Part shown: piece by piece, positions 1-11,117 of the stretch
Layout: every line of letters begins with the position of its first letter
Numbering within the stretch: position 1 is the stretch's first letter
Source: Heterocephalus glaber
Lineage: Eukaryota; Chordata; Mammalia; Rodentia; Bathyergidae
Direction: 5' to 3'
Length of the DNA: 64,000 bases
NCBI RefSeq assembly: GCF_000247695.1
Contig: NW_004624747.1
Span: forward strand, 27,526,684 to 27,590,683
Notes under the pieces: model-generated
The model's database searches: none
What the model saw: only the letters and a program-made list of their open reading frames with translations
Told to the model about the DNA's origin: nothing
Program-made: the position numbers and the translations under genes

Positions 1-2919
1 GCCAGCCCGGGCCGGCCCTGTGCAGTCTCCTCCCGTCACCCACTGACAGCTGCTGGGCACAGGGAGTCACCAACCGCCCATGACGACCATGGGACCAGAG
101 GGAGCTGGGGGGATGGACGCTGCCGCTGTGCCCTTCCCGCCCGAGTGGCCACCCAGACGCTCAGAGGGGACGGGGTGCAGTCTGCGCTCCCAGGACACTG
201 GGGCCCGGGGCGGGGCCGGGGCCTTGCTGGCCACCAGGTGCGGGAAGCATGGCCCATGTCACAGGGCTGCTCCACCCTGTGCACTTCCTTCCTCCTCGGC
301 ACAGCCTGCAGGGCCGGAGGGCAGCAGCGCCCGGGGTTAATTCACAGTGTTTGGAATTCGTTATGGAATAATTATCTCATCAATCCCAGCTGGCTTGTTT
401 ATGCCTTTTGCTTTCAGATCAGAAAAGACAGGGAGAAACTGAAGTAACTTTACATCAGTGCCTGGGAAATGCAGATGCTGCTGGCACTGGTGCTTTAAAT
501 GGTTTTAAGTTCTGTTACGTGAAAAGGATCATCCACAACAAAATGCAGCACAGCGGGTCGGTGCCCTGGGAGGACAAATGCTGTCGCTCACCCAGCCAGG
601 GTCCCCGAGTGCCTCACCCCACGAGTGACGTTCACTCACTTCCTGTGCTGCCCGGGGTCCAGGCCCTAGATGTTCCCAGCAGCCCCAAGTCCCCTGGTCT
701 GCAGCTTTCAGCTGGGGCACTGCAGACACGGCCATCAGAGCAGGAGGGAGGGGGCTTGCAGGCTCTGCCCCCGGGGGGCGGCGTCCTCCTGTGAAGAGGA
801 CGTGTGGAGCTGTCCTGAGGGCAGTGTCACCACACAGCGACTGAGAGGCCAGGTGTCCGCACGCTGGACTCTGGTCACGTTGCAGGCTGTGTGCACACAG
901 CCGTGTGCAGCTGGGTCAGGCACAGCTGTCCTGCCGCATGGACAATGCCACCCTAAGTGCACTTCCCTGCTCGGGTCAGAGTGGCGGCCAGAGACAGTTG
1001 GTACCACCATCACTTTACTGAGCAGTCAATCACCATGAAGATTTAATCACAACATTTTTAAAAAACCAGTGCATGGGATGCAGGTGGCTCTCAGGAACAA
1101 AACAGATACCAGCCTGCTTGGCCCTCATTTGTCCCTAAGACCAGGGTCAGACCCAGCCCAGGTCTGTCTAAGAACCAGTGTCCTCCTCCCCGGGCACACA
1201 GGCAGTGCCTGGGCTCCCCTCCTTGTCCCCATCCCCTCCCCTGGTTACTTGGACCCATAGCCACCCCTCGGGACTGGTTCTGTGACTCTGGGTGCCGTTG
1301 GTCCAAGCTGCAGGGACAGGAAGATGGGATATGCAGGAGGGACAGCTTCGGGGAGGTGCTTGGGGACAGGACGGCATGGCCCGCATGGTCGCCCCTCGCT
1401 GGCCTCACCTGCACCCCTCTCCTCGACACTCTCAGGCCTGACCTCAAGGGCCTCAGCTGGGGACTCAGGACATTTGCCTCCAGGTAAGAATGTCATGTGC
1501 CCAGGCGGCTCCCCCAAGGCCACCCTCAGAACACATGCAGCCCCGGGGCTGTGGCTTCCGGCATCCGTGCCTCCTTCCAGTGTGAGGCAGCCAGAAAGGA
1601 CCAGGCCTCACCCTCCTCTGCTGCCCACCTCCAAGCCGATGCCTGGGCCCCCAGTGCCTGCAACCAGAGACCCTGACCCTCCTGCCTCCTCTCCTCTCGC
1701 TCCAGAGCTGCTCTCTGAGCTGTACCCCGGGCACACGGACTCAAAGACACAGAAGCCCCCGGAGCAACAGGGCAGCCAGATATGTGCTCCAGCCAGCCCG
1801 GGTGCAGCAGCCATGACCCAGGTGCCCAGAGCACCCAGGGGAGATGAGCTGGCCCTGCCCAAAGCGGCTGGACCAAGCCAGGGTCCCACAGACCACCGGG
1901 CTCCAGGTGACAGCGAGGCACTGTGCATGTGTGACCAGGCCTGCAGGCCAGCGCTGTGCAGCTAGCTCTACACCCAGCACCTGGGGCGCCACTTCCTCCT
2001 TCAGCCTGGCATCATTTCTGGCCCCAACACCTTTGCTGAGCGTGTGTCCCCCAGCCCTGCCCGCCCGAGTCCGTCTGGTGGCATCAGACAGGAGGTGTCC
2101 TCCAGGGCTGGGATGACCTCTCAGGCCTGCAGGGGGAGGCGACCCCTCAGCCCCTCGCCCCTCGTTAGTGGGTGAACCTTGCAGTGCCGGAGGCAGCCTG
2201 GACCCCCGCTTCGCCACTCCCCACTCTGCCTAGGCTGGTGTCTACGTTCCTACACCCCAAAAGTCCTGGCTGCAGCTGTGTGGTGCAAACCCCAGGGCAT
2301 CACATCAACTGCACTCCACTTTAGAACAGCCACAGGCTGCTCTGTCCAGGTGTGGGAGAGGCTTGGGGTCCCAGGGGAACGTGGGAGCCCATGCAGGGCC
2401 CTGAGCACTACCAGGATGCAACACTGGCTTTTGTCTGGTGGTTACAGTGGGTTGGAACCTGGTTCATCGTGTTTTTTTCATCTCATCCAAGCTATTTTTA
2501 AAGCTCTATTCTGAACTGTGGCTTCAGTGTAGGGAAGCAGCGAGCAGCAGAGTGCAGCTCCCCCTGGACAGCAGGAAGAGTAAAGAAGGCAGGTTAGCAC
2601 AGGTGCGTGTCAGGCTGCAGAGGAGGTGCCTGCAGGGAAAGGACCTGAGTCTGGCCTGTGGGCAGGGTTGCCCAGGGCGCTGGCAAGGAGCATGGGCCTC
2701 TTCCTGGGAGGCACGGGACATGGCTGGCGACCCTGGCCAGGCTCCCTGGGCGTGCCTGAGAGCGAGCCCTCCCTAGACACCGGGAACCTCCTCACCCAGA
2801 GCTGACGTGATTCACAGGGGCTCAGCTGCTCTCTGTGGAGCACACAGAGGACCTGCCAGAAGGGGTGGCACCTCAGCCAGACAGCGCCATTAGTGACTGC
2901 GCCTCTCCCGCTGGAGCAC
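1..2919. other. Unique GC-rich intergenic DNA, nothing recognised
   Basis: Open frames up to about 230 codons occur, but they overlap on both strands, are Pro/Ser/Gly/Ala-rich and show no domain. They are the expected by-product of GC-rich DNA. Confidence 0.6.
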
Positions 2920-4157
2920 CGACCTCAGCGACCTCAGTGCAGACTCAGCTCCCATCTACACGAGATAATAACACGTCCAGCCTCCAGCAGAGTCCTGAGA
3001 CCCTGAAGCCGGTAGGATACCCCCCCATCAGAGTAATCACACAGCCAGACTTAGCTACAGTATTAGACCTGCAGACAGGAAATTAAAAGTTTAGGAATGA
3101 TATGTTAAAGGTCCTAATGGGAAAGATAATCAGTGCACTATATGACAGGTAATTTCACCAGAGAGGGAAACTACCAGAAAGAATAAAACAGTAATGTGAG
3201 ATAACAGAATCACATTCACCAGAACAAAGGGATCTCTAAAGGCTCAGAGGTAGACTGGGCCCAGCCTTGAAAAGCACCGCTGAGTGTTAAAGAGGAAACT
3301 TCCCACTCAGAGGCCTGGGAGGGGGCAAGGACAGACGAGAGAGAGGCAGAGGGAGAGGAAGGGGTTAAAAAGGACACAGCTCCTACAAACGGTGAATGAA
3401 ATAAAAGGTCTAAAATACCCATAATTGGGGTTCTCAGATAAAGACAGGATCGGACAAAAGAAATATTTGAAGGAATAATCACTGAGAATTTTCCAAAATT
3501 AGTGACAAATCACAGATCCAAGAAGCTCAACATTAAGAACAATAAACAGTAACAACCCCAAAAATAACCCTAGGTAAATCCTACTCAAACTGCAGAAAAG
3601 CAAAGACAATGAAAACCTTGAACATCCTGCAAGGGGGAACCGGGCCCACATCAGCTACAGAGGAGCAGCAGGAGCACTGCAGGCCAAAGCCCACTGAACA
3701 TGCACCCAGCAGTGGTGCAGAGACCTTCACAGGCTGAGAGTCCCCGGATTCCTCACACACTGAACCACCCTTCCACTGTGAGGGGAGAGGATGAAGTGCC
3801 TGGGAAAACACAGACTGGGAGCTTCCTGTCATGGCCCACCTTTACTTCCAGCTCAGAACGCCTCCACTTCCTGCCAAAGGGCCCCTCTACTTCCTGTCAG
3901 AGAGCCCCTCCACATCCTGCTGGGGGGCCCCCTCTACTTCCTGCCAACAGAACTTCTTGCACTTCCTGCTGACAGGTGCTCTCCACTTCATGCTGTCAGA
4001 CGGCCTCCATGAGAAGAGAGCTAGACATTCTCCAGACAGTGGAAATGTAATATGGGGCAGAAACCTGGACCTAAAAATGGAAGAACACCTTAAGAAATGA
4101 AGTAAAATAAAATAAAATATATGGTTTTCCTATTTGACAGATCAGTGACTAAGCAGT
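2920..4157 (+). mobile_element. Old L1/HAL1-type LINE, ORF1-region fragments
   Basis: Contains segments typical of old L1/HAL1 ORF1: AGTATTAGACCTGCAGACAG, GAATTTTCCAAAATTAGTGA, CAGATCCAAGAAGCTCAACA and CTACTCAAACTGCAGAAAAG. It has no open frame of any length. A minisatellite occupies its right end. Confidence 0.65.
3840..4010 (+). repeat. Minisatellite, 22-25 bp unit, about 7 copies
   Basis: Units of the form CCTCTACTTCCTGCCA followed by a variable GGG/CAG spacer. The ACTTC/ACATC anchors fall at 3844, 3866, 3889, 3912, 3936, 3961 and 3985, giving intervals of 22, 23, 23, 24, 25 and 24. It lies inside the old L1. Confidence 0.85.
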
Positions 4158-4162
4158 AATGG

Positions 4163-4514
4163 TGCTGTGATCTGAATGTTTGTTCCCCCAAGTTCCCATG
4201 CTGAAATCTTCACCCCCAAGGTGATGCATTAGGAAGTGGAGCCTGCGGGGGGCAATGAGGTCATGGGAGGAAGACCTCATGAATGAGATCAGTGCCCTTG
4301 CAAAATAGGCCCCGGAGAGTCTGCTGTCCCTTTCACCACCTGAGGACCCAGAGTGAAGACGCCGTCTATGAACCACGAGGCCCTTGCCCAAGTCTAAATC
4401 TGCTGGAGCTTTGATCTTGGACTTCTCAGCCTCTGGAACTGTAAGGAAGCGAGTGTGGCTTTCAAACCAGCCAGCCCCTGGTATTTTGTTAAGCAGCCCA
4501 AATGAACTAAGACA
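4163..4514 (+). mobile_element. Solo ERVL-MaLR LTR
   Basis: Starts TGCTGTGATCTGAATGTTTG and ends CAAATGAACTAAGACA, with the conserved TTGATCTTGGACTTCTCAGC and CCTGGTATTTTGTTA segments of MST/MLT-type LTRs. Perfect 5-bp target duplication AATGG at 4158-4162 and 4515-4519. It sits inside an old L1. Confidence 0.9.
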
Positions 4515-4762
4515 AATGGCAGTGTGAACGGTGGGCACACAACACAGAAAACTGAAATGTGTGCACAGTGGCACCGGGGGTGCCAGAGAGGGACAGGGGA
4601 CCCACTGACACATGGTCTTCACACTTCAAGAGAAGCAATGTTCTGTTCCTTGAAGGTGGAATCCAAGTATTATAAAACAATGTTATAAAGCACATTTCCA
4701 CCACCAAAACGTTTTAAAATGAGTTGTAAAAAATAACTCAGTGGAGAAGATAAAATGTCATA

Positions 4763-4949
4763 CAGTCATGGGCAGCATGACAATGTTTCAGTCAAGGATA
4801 GACCATGTACAAGACAAAAGTCCCACAGACTTATTGCCTAGTGATGTGGGGACTGTCTTAGTTTGTAAGTACTCTCCATGATGTTCGCACACTTCACCCA
4901 ACAGCACGTCTCTCAGAATACATCCTCATCATTCAGTGACACCTGCCTG
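4763..4949. mobile_element. Tigger-like (Tc1/mariner) short DNA transposon relic
   Basis: Begins CAGTCATGGGCAGCATGACA after a TA dinucleotide and ends with the decayed inverted counterpart TCAGTGACACCTGCCTG. Internal landmarks GTTTCAGTCAAGG, AAGTCCCACAGA, CTCCATGATGTTCGCACA and TCTCAGAATACATCC match a widespread internally deleted mammalian element with CAGTCATGC-type ends. The exact subfamily is not assigned. Confidence 0.65.
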
Positions 4950-5188
4950 TGATAACAGTGGTCCATTAAACTCAGGCAAAGCAGGCAGAAAACGAAGACA
5001 CAAAGAACAAATGGAAAAACACAAAACAATGGGAAAGATGGTAGTTATGAATCTCACTCCATCCAGACTCACTGAAAATTTGGTGCTCAGCACACACCAC
5101 TTAACACACAAAGATTATCTGATTCAATAAAAATAACCAAGAACTAAATAGATGTTAGCTGTAAGAAATCCACTTTAAACACAAAAGC
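4950..5188 (+). mobile_element. Old L1 ORF2 (endonuclease region) fragment
   Basis: AACACACAAAGATTATCTGA, CAATAAAAATAACCAAGAAC and GTAAGAAATCCACTTTAAAC match L1 ORF2 endonuclease-domain DNA. It continues after the LTR at 5194-5577. Confidence 0.65.
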
Positions 5189-5193
5189 ATCTG

Positions 5194-5577
5194 TCTGTTA
5201 GTCATTTTCCTGTCCCTGTGACACAATACCTGGCACCACAACTTGAAGGAGTTTGGTGCATGGTTTCAGAGGGTTCAGTCCATAGTTAGCCAGCTCCAAG
5301 GCAGAAATGCCATGGAAGAGGAAAGTTGCTCACCCTGTGGCAGCCAGGAAGCAGAGAGGGAGAAAGGAGGAGCTGAGACAAGAACACCCTTGTGCTCACA
5401 CCCCAGTGACCACCTCCTCTGAAGGGCACCCACTCCCTATGCTCACGCCCATCTGTGACCCATCAATGGATTACTCCACTGATGAGGGGAGCAACCCCAT
5501 GACCTGGTCACATTCCAAACTCCCCATCCTTGAACACATGAGACTGTTGAGGGACTTTTTGGATCTAAACCATAGCA
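5194..5577 (-). mobile_element. Solo MaLR LTR, antisense
   Basis: On the plus strand it reads TCTGTTAGTCATTTTCCTGT through GGATCTAAACCATAGCA, the reverse of an MST/MT-type LTR. Perfect 5-bp duplication ATCTG at 5189-5193 and 5578-5582. It interrupts the same L1 as the LTR at 4163, in the opposite orientation. Confidence 0.85.
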
Positions 5578-5582
5578 ATCTG

Positions 5583-6240
5583 CTAAGGGTGAAAAGGAGG
5601 AGGAAGGTATAGCCAGCAAATGCTAACTGGAGGAAAACTGGAACAAATGCATTAATTTCACCAAAACAGACTTTAGGACAAGAAAAATGTTCCGGGGCAA
5701 AGTAGGCCATTACCTAATGATGAAAGAGTATGTTCTCCAAGCAGACACACAATCCTAAATATCTATGCATCCAAAGACAGAACTCCAAATTACACGAGGT
5801 AAAAACAGATAGAACCAAGAGAGAAATTGCCAGATCCACACTTACGAGAGGCTTCAACCCTGCATTCTCAGTAATTAATAAAACAAGGAGGCAGGAAATC
5901 AGTGAAGATATTGAATACCCAGGGAGCCTTAGCCACCACCTTGACCTGATCGATATTCCTTGACCTGATCGATATTCCAGAGCACCCTCCTCCCCCAGCA
6001 GCAGGCCCAGCGCACAGAACACACACCAAGTTAGACCACTCTGCGGGCCTTCCTAAGAACTAAGGAATATAAGCCTTACAAGTATGTTCTTAGACCATAA
6101 TAGAATGAAAGTAGTAATCAATAACAGAGAGAGAGCTGGGAAATTCCCCAAATATTTAGAAATTGAGCAACACATTTCTAAATAACCCATGTGTCATAGA
6201 GAAAGCCTCAAGAAACTTAAGCACATATACTTAAGCACAC
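5583..6240 (+). mobile_element. Old L1 ORF2 fragment, continuation
   Basis: Continues with AATCCTAAATATCTATGCAT, AAACAGATAGAACCAAGAGA, CATAATAGAATGAAAGTAGT and ATTTAGAAATTGAGCAACAC, in the order of L1 ORF2. The frame is broken many times. A 19-bp exact tandem duplication lies at 5941-5978. Confidence 0.7.
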
Positions 6241-6439
6241 TTCACACTGGACATCGGAAAAGGCAAATGGACCACGCAGAAATACGCGCGCTGCATCGAA
6301 AGCAATCTTCACGGCGCTTCCAGCCAGACCACGCTGAGCAGAGAAGAAAGTGCGTGACTGCCCGAGGCTGGAAACCGTGTGGCTCAGTGTCTGCCTGCTG
6401 AGGGCGGCCTGGGGTCGTTTCTTCTTCTAGGGCATCTGC

Positions 6440-6560
6440 GGGCTGTGCTCACGGGCAGATCGGTTGCCCAGCATGTGTGCACCCTCAGTTCCATCCCCAG
6501 CAGCACCACACACGCACACGCACGCACACGCACGCACACGCACACACGTGCCGTGGCAAT
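6440..6560 (+). repeat. Truncated tRNA-derived SINE with CA/CACACG tract
   Basis: GTTGCCCAGCATGTGTGCAC and GTTCCATCCCCAGCAGCACC recall the 3' half of an ID-like SINE. A (CACACG)n-type tract at 6509-6547 follows. Confidence 0.5.
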
Positions 6561-9500
6561 CCACGCCCTCACTACATGAGCAACACCTCAAACCGGCGGT
6601 CTGCAGAGCTTGGGTTACGCTAGCACCCCTCCAACAGCCGCCCTCCCCCTGAGCCTCCCTCCCGTTGTGGCGTGGCGGGCTCGCCGCTCACAGTTAGATT
6701 CTGGCAGCAAGGACCTCAGAGCTCCCAGCCCTGCTGCCGCTCCCAGCAGGTGGCTTATTGCATGGACACCTTGGTGCCCGGGGCCTCCCAGACGTGTGAA
6801 CACGAGAAAAGCTGCCACAGAAACTTTACCCCCAGCAAGAGAGCTCAGGGGAAACACGATTCATCTTTAAAGGAGGAATAACCTCTCCTGGAATGAGAGA
6901 GAGCTGTCAGCTCCATCTGTCAGGAAATACAACATCTGTTTCCACCGGAGAAAGGACATGCCCTAAATCCAGGAACTAAACTTCTTTTCCTAGCAGAGGG
7001 TACACGATGGTTTCAGATGTGTTTTTAGGGTCTGCCAAGTATTAAATTTTTCTTGAGGTTGTGCCAGCTTTTAAGAATTAGATTTCAGGTCAAAATCTGT
7101 ATTCCTGGCTTCACCTGAGACTGCAGAACTTGAGGGCACAGGGAGCTGCCGAGCAGAGGTGCCGCTGCCTGGGGCACACAAGGGGGGGCTGGTGTCTCCG
7201 GACTCAGAGCAGCCCCAGCCCCATCCATACTTTCCCTGGCCCCAATGGCCTGGCGGTTGACAGCCAATAGCTGCAGCTTCCTGTGTCTGCCCCTGGGGTC
7301 TGCCCAGCCCTCTCGGGGTCTCCGGGGTCCCTCCAGGACACCATGAGGTGAGATTTGGCTCTGCCGGCTGGGCAGGCCTGGCACCCTGCCTCGCCCAGAC
7401 TTCCCGTCGCCTTGCAGACCCTGCCTGTCCCCGCGTTAGTGTGCAGACGCACTGTGACCAGGTGGGAGGTACCAGTGCATGGGCCTTCGTGTGGTGCCCC
7501 CTCAGGAGGGACAGCCAGGCTCTGAGGGCCTGGGACACACTGGGCACTGGGCTCCGGGCTCCTGACGCTGGACCCCACACTGGGAGCAGTTCCCGGCATG
7601 CGTCCCCAGGGTGGTGCCCAGGACAATGCCTCCCAAGTCCGGAGAGTGGAAGGAAGGGTGCACCCCCCACACACAAAGCCCCTGTGTACCCATAGAGCCA
7701 GTGAGTGTGGCCCCTGGGATGGCGCTGCCAGGTCCTGAGCAGCTCAGGAGCTCACGACAGGGTGTCGCCTCCCACAGTAGAACAGGAGCAGCTGTGCCCT
7801 CCTCCCTCGCCCGTCCGGGGCCTCCCCGGAGGGTCACTGGCACAGAAGCCCCTGGTCCTTCCTCCCCAGCACCGCGGCCACTCAGCAGAAGCTGCTGTGG
7901 GAAGGCTGGCTGCACACGGCCCGTGCTCCCTGCCCTAGGGCTCACAGATCGGCCACCACGGGGTCCGGCTGGAGACTCGGCCAAGGGACAGCCTCGGCCT
8001 GGACTCGCCTGCTGGGCTGGTGACCTGCAGCTGTCAAGTCCCCCACATGGCTGCATGTCACCCAGGAAGCGGCCCAACCTCCACTGGGCCTGTGGACCCC
8101 TCAGCACTGTCGCCTGCAGAAGGGTGCGGAGGAAGTCCAGGGAAGACCAGAGCCACATGCACGGGGGCCGCCGTCCCAGGCAGCAGTGCTGCTCACCTGA
8201 GACGATCCCTCGTGGGCCACACCTCACTGGAAAGGCCGTGAATGAGAACATAGGGCTCACGCATCCCCGGGAGCCGACACCGGTCAGCATCCTGCAGGGC
8301 GTGACACTGTCAGGACAGAGGACAGAAACGCTGTTTTCCTGGGCTTGCAGGAGAGCCCGCTATGGATCCATGTGTCCTGATGCTTGTGTGTGATGAGTGG
8401 CTGTAGACACAGGGCGGCCCATCCAGGCTGACTGCATCAGAACCAGAGACCGGTGAGAACTCCTGACGGTCACTGTGGCGCTCTCTGGAGTGATGGCCAC
8501 CCACCCACCCGAAGCAAACCGAGTTCTCCTCAAAGGCACCAGCTCCAGTCATCCCACCCCGGGAGGGCCCCCGTGAGCACACAGGGTCTTGTTGTCTGGA
8601 CCAGGGCTAGAGAGTTTTATGGACCCGGGAAGGAGGGATGGCAGATGGCTGTGATGCAAAACTGTCCCTAGCCATCCATAGCTCCCAAGACACGACTCCA
8701 GGAGCTCAGTGAGGACTTAGCCTCGTACAGACTCGTTTCCAGAGCAGAAAGCTGCCCAGGGCCGGGCTTCCCCCAGGTCAGCACAGCTCCCATGTGCCGG
8801 CTGGGCAGAGGGGCCCAGGAGGCTGCCCCAGCCCTGCTGTCCTGAGACTGGAGGCCCGGGCTTCGCTGGGCTGTGGCTCAGGCAGGGGAGGGAGACACTG
8901 TCGCCAGAGCCACCTGTCTGGGGAAGGAGATACAGGCTTGTTTCTCTGTGCGGGGGACTGTCTGTACAGACCCATCGGCCCCCGTGAGGACAGCACACTG
9001 GATGAGGTGACCACGCAGACCCTGCCGGGGCCTTCCCCGGGGAGTCGTGACCCTCCAGGGGCACTCAGGACACAGGCCTGCCCCCTTTCTTTCCTCTCTG
9101 TCGATGTCCAGTGCGGGTGGCGTTGTCTCAAGTTTTCTGCCAATCCTTCCCGTCCTGATACCACCGGGTAGACACGGGCCACTCATGCTAAGAGCCGGGT
9201 CTTGGCAGAAACGTGGGATGAGATGCAGCCCTCCCAGGAGAGAGGTCACAGCTGTGACGTGCACCAAAGTACACACCACACGGGACCGGAAGTGACACAC
9301 ATCCACGCCAACAGGGGGAGCTGGCCAGGTGGCCCATGGGGAGGGCAGAGGGAGCAGTGCCGGTCTGCAGGCTGAGCAGCAGGACTGGAAGGTGAGGGTG
9401 CTGCACCTGCCTCCGGAGCTGTTTCCAGTGCACATGTGCTTCGAGGCTGCAGTCCCTTTTCCACCGAGCTGGAGGCTTCTCACTCTGCTCCACATATCAG

Positions 9501-10440
9501 CATTTTTGCAGGGATCCTGTTTGATCGACAGTGGGAGGAACAAGCACCTGTCGGTTCAACTCACCTCAGGGAGTCATTGGTAAATAACCAACTCGGCAGG
9601 CAGTTTCCCCACCTGATGGCCGGGGGAGGCCCAGGCCAGGTGCAGGGCGTCCAGGCAGATGTAAAGAGCTGAGGGAGCTGAGTCCCGAGGCCTTGCCCTT
9701 GGGGATCACAGCCAAAGTCCATCAGGAGCCCAGGGCTCCAGGCACGTGGCAGAAGAGCGGAGGCGAAGGGGCACTGGCGTCAGGCATTCATCAATCCAAC
9801 AGGCTTGGCTCCTGCAGGGTCCCTGAGCCCGTCCCTCCCCAGTGCAGCCTCGGCGTTTGGGGACTTGCAGGGCGTCTGCACAGAGGGTGGCAGGGGAGGG
9901 CCAGGACACCTTCAGGTGCAGCTGCACGGTGGCCGCCAGAACCGCGGAGAATCAGCCAGAGCCTATCCCCCCAGTCTTCCCCAGTCCCCTTCCCAGAAGT
10001 CCTTCTCTTCCACCCTCTCTGTCCAGACACCATCCACCCTTCTCAAGGGCAATTTTAGACTCTTCCAAGTTTTGTGGTTGTTAAAAACACAAAATTATAA
10101 CAAAGAGAGCGGGGAAGTGCAGGGCTCCGTGGCACGATGCCAACCGTCAGGGCTGAAGCTGGGAGCCATGAGGGCCGCCCGCCTGCTCTGCATGCATCGT
10201 AGCTTGTCTGCTGCCTGCGCTCCTGCCTGGCTCAGCCACGGGCAGGAAGCTGAGATGGAAGGGGGAGCTTCCCCACCGGGGCCTGACGGCTGTGAACTCA
10301 CCCCGGTCCTGGTCTGGGGCTCCTGGTACCTTCAGATACTCTGTAAGGGTGGCTGGCTGGGTTGAGGGGAAGGCCTGCGCATCCCGGCAGTGGCACAGCC
10401 CTACCCCACCCCCACTGCAGGACTGACTCCCAGGATCAAG
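6561..10440. other. Unique GC-rich DNA, nothing recognised
   Basis: No repeat family or conserved coding motif seen. Frames of 221-262 codons near 7500-9540 lie on both strands over the same bases and look spurious. Confidence 0.55.
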
Positions 10441-10454
10441 CACGGGGTCTACTG

Positions 10455-10625
10455 CACCACAGCCAGGTGAGCCTGGACGGGAAGTCACCTCTCTGAGGCT
10501 CAGCCGCCTGCTTCATGGTGCAGTGGGGATGACAGCAGTCCTCAAGACAGGGCCAATGGTGAGAACTGAATACGCAATGAATCCTCTTGCTTACCATAGG
10601 CACGCACTGATCGCAGTGTGCAGAT
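10455..10625 (+). repeat. MIR SINE relic
   Basis: GTCACCTCTCTGAGGCTCAG and GCAGTGGGGATGACAGCAGT match the MIR core (cf. CCTCTCTGAGCCTCAGTTTC and AATGGGGATAATA). Confidence 0.65.
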
Positions 10626-10714
10626 GGTGGAGGAGGAGGAAGATTAGTATCACACGTGATGTTTAAGATGTGCACCAACCTAAGATCATTGTTGATATTT
10701 GGAGGTTTATGAAT

Positions 10715-10812
10715 TTATGTGTTCAATAAGTGAGTACCGTAGAGATTCAATAAGATAATGCTTACAGTTGTTAACACAGCGCCCTGCAAACAGAAGCGCC
10801 TAACAGTGTTAG
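10715..10812 (+). repeat. MIR 3' end relic
   Basis: ATTCAATAAGATAATGCTTA, ACAGCGCCCTGCA and AAGCGCCTAACAGTGTTAGC follow the MIR tail order (ATTAAATGAGATAATG, AGTGCCTGGCA, AAGCGCTCAATAAATG). Confidence 0.6.
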
Positions 10813-10940
10813 CTTCAGAGACAGCAGCCGTGGTGATGGAGAATGACGGACGAGGGTGTGGAGAATCTAGCAAGTGGATTTCAGGTGAGCAAACACATGT
10901 GTTTCCCCGCTGATCAAACAGGCTTCAGATAAACATTTGG

Positions 10941-11108
10941 TGGGGGGTTTGGGGTTTATTTTTAGTTTTTGAGACAGAGCCTCGCCGTGTAGTTCAAGTT
11001 GGCTTTGAACTCACTGTGCAGTCCAGGCCGACCTCTAACTCACAGCAATCCTCCTGCCTCGGCCTCCGGAGTGCTGAGATCACAGATGTGGGCCACTGTG
11101 CCCAGCTG
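10941..11108 (-). repeat. B1 SINE, antisense, with target duplication
   Basis: Its minus strand reads CAGCTGGGCACAGTGGCCCA through to GAGACAGAGCCTCG in reverse. AACATTTGG flanks it at 10932-10940 and 11109-11117. Confidence 0.9.
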
Positions 11109-11117
11109 AACATTTGG

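Noticed and set aside
6500..6550. CRISPR-like array in the CACACG tract
   Set aside because: Plain simple repeat without unique spacers; the genome is mammalian.
7502..8393. Frames of 262 (-) and 260 (+) codons
   Set aside because: Opposed frames in GC-rich DNA without domain, promoter or splice context.
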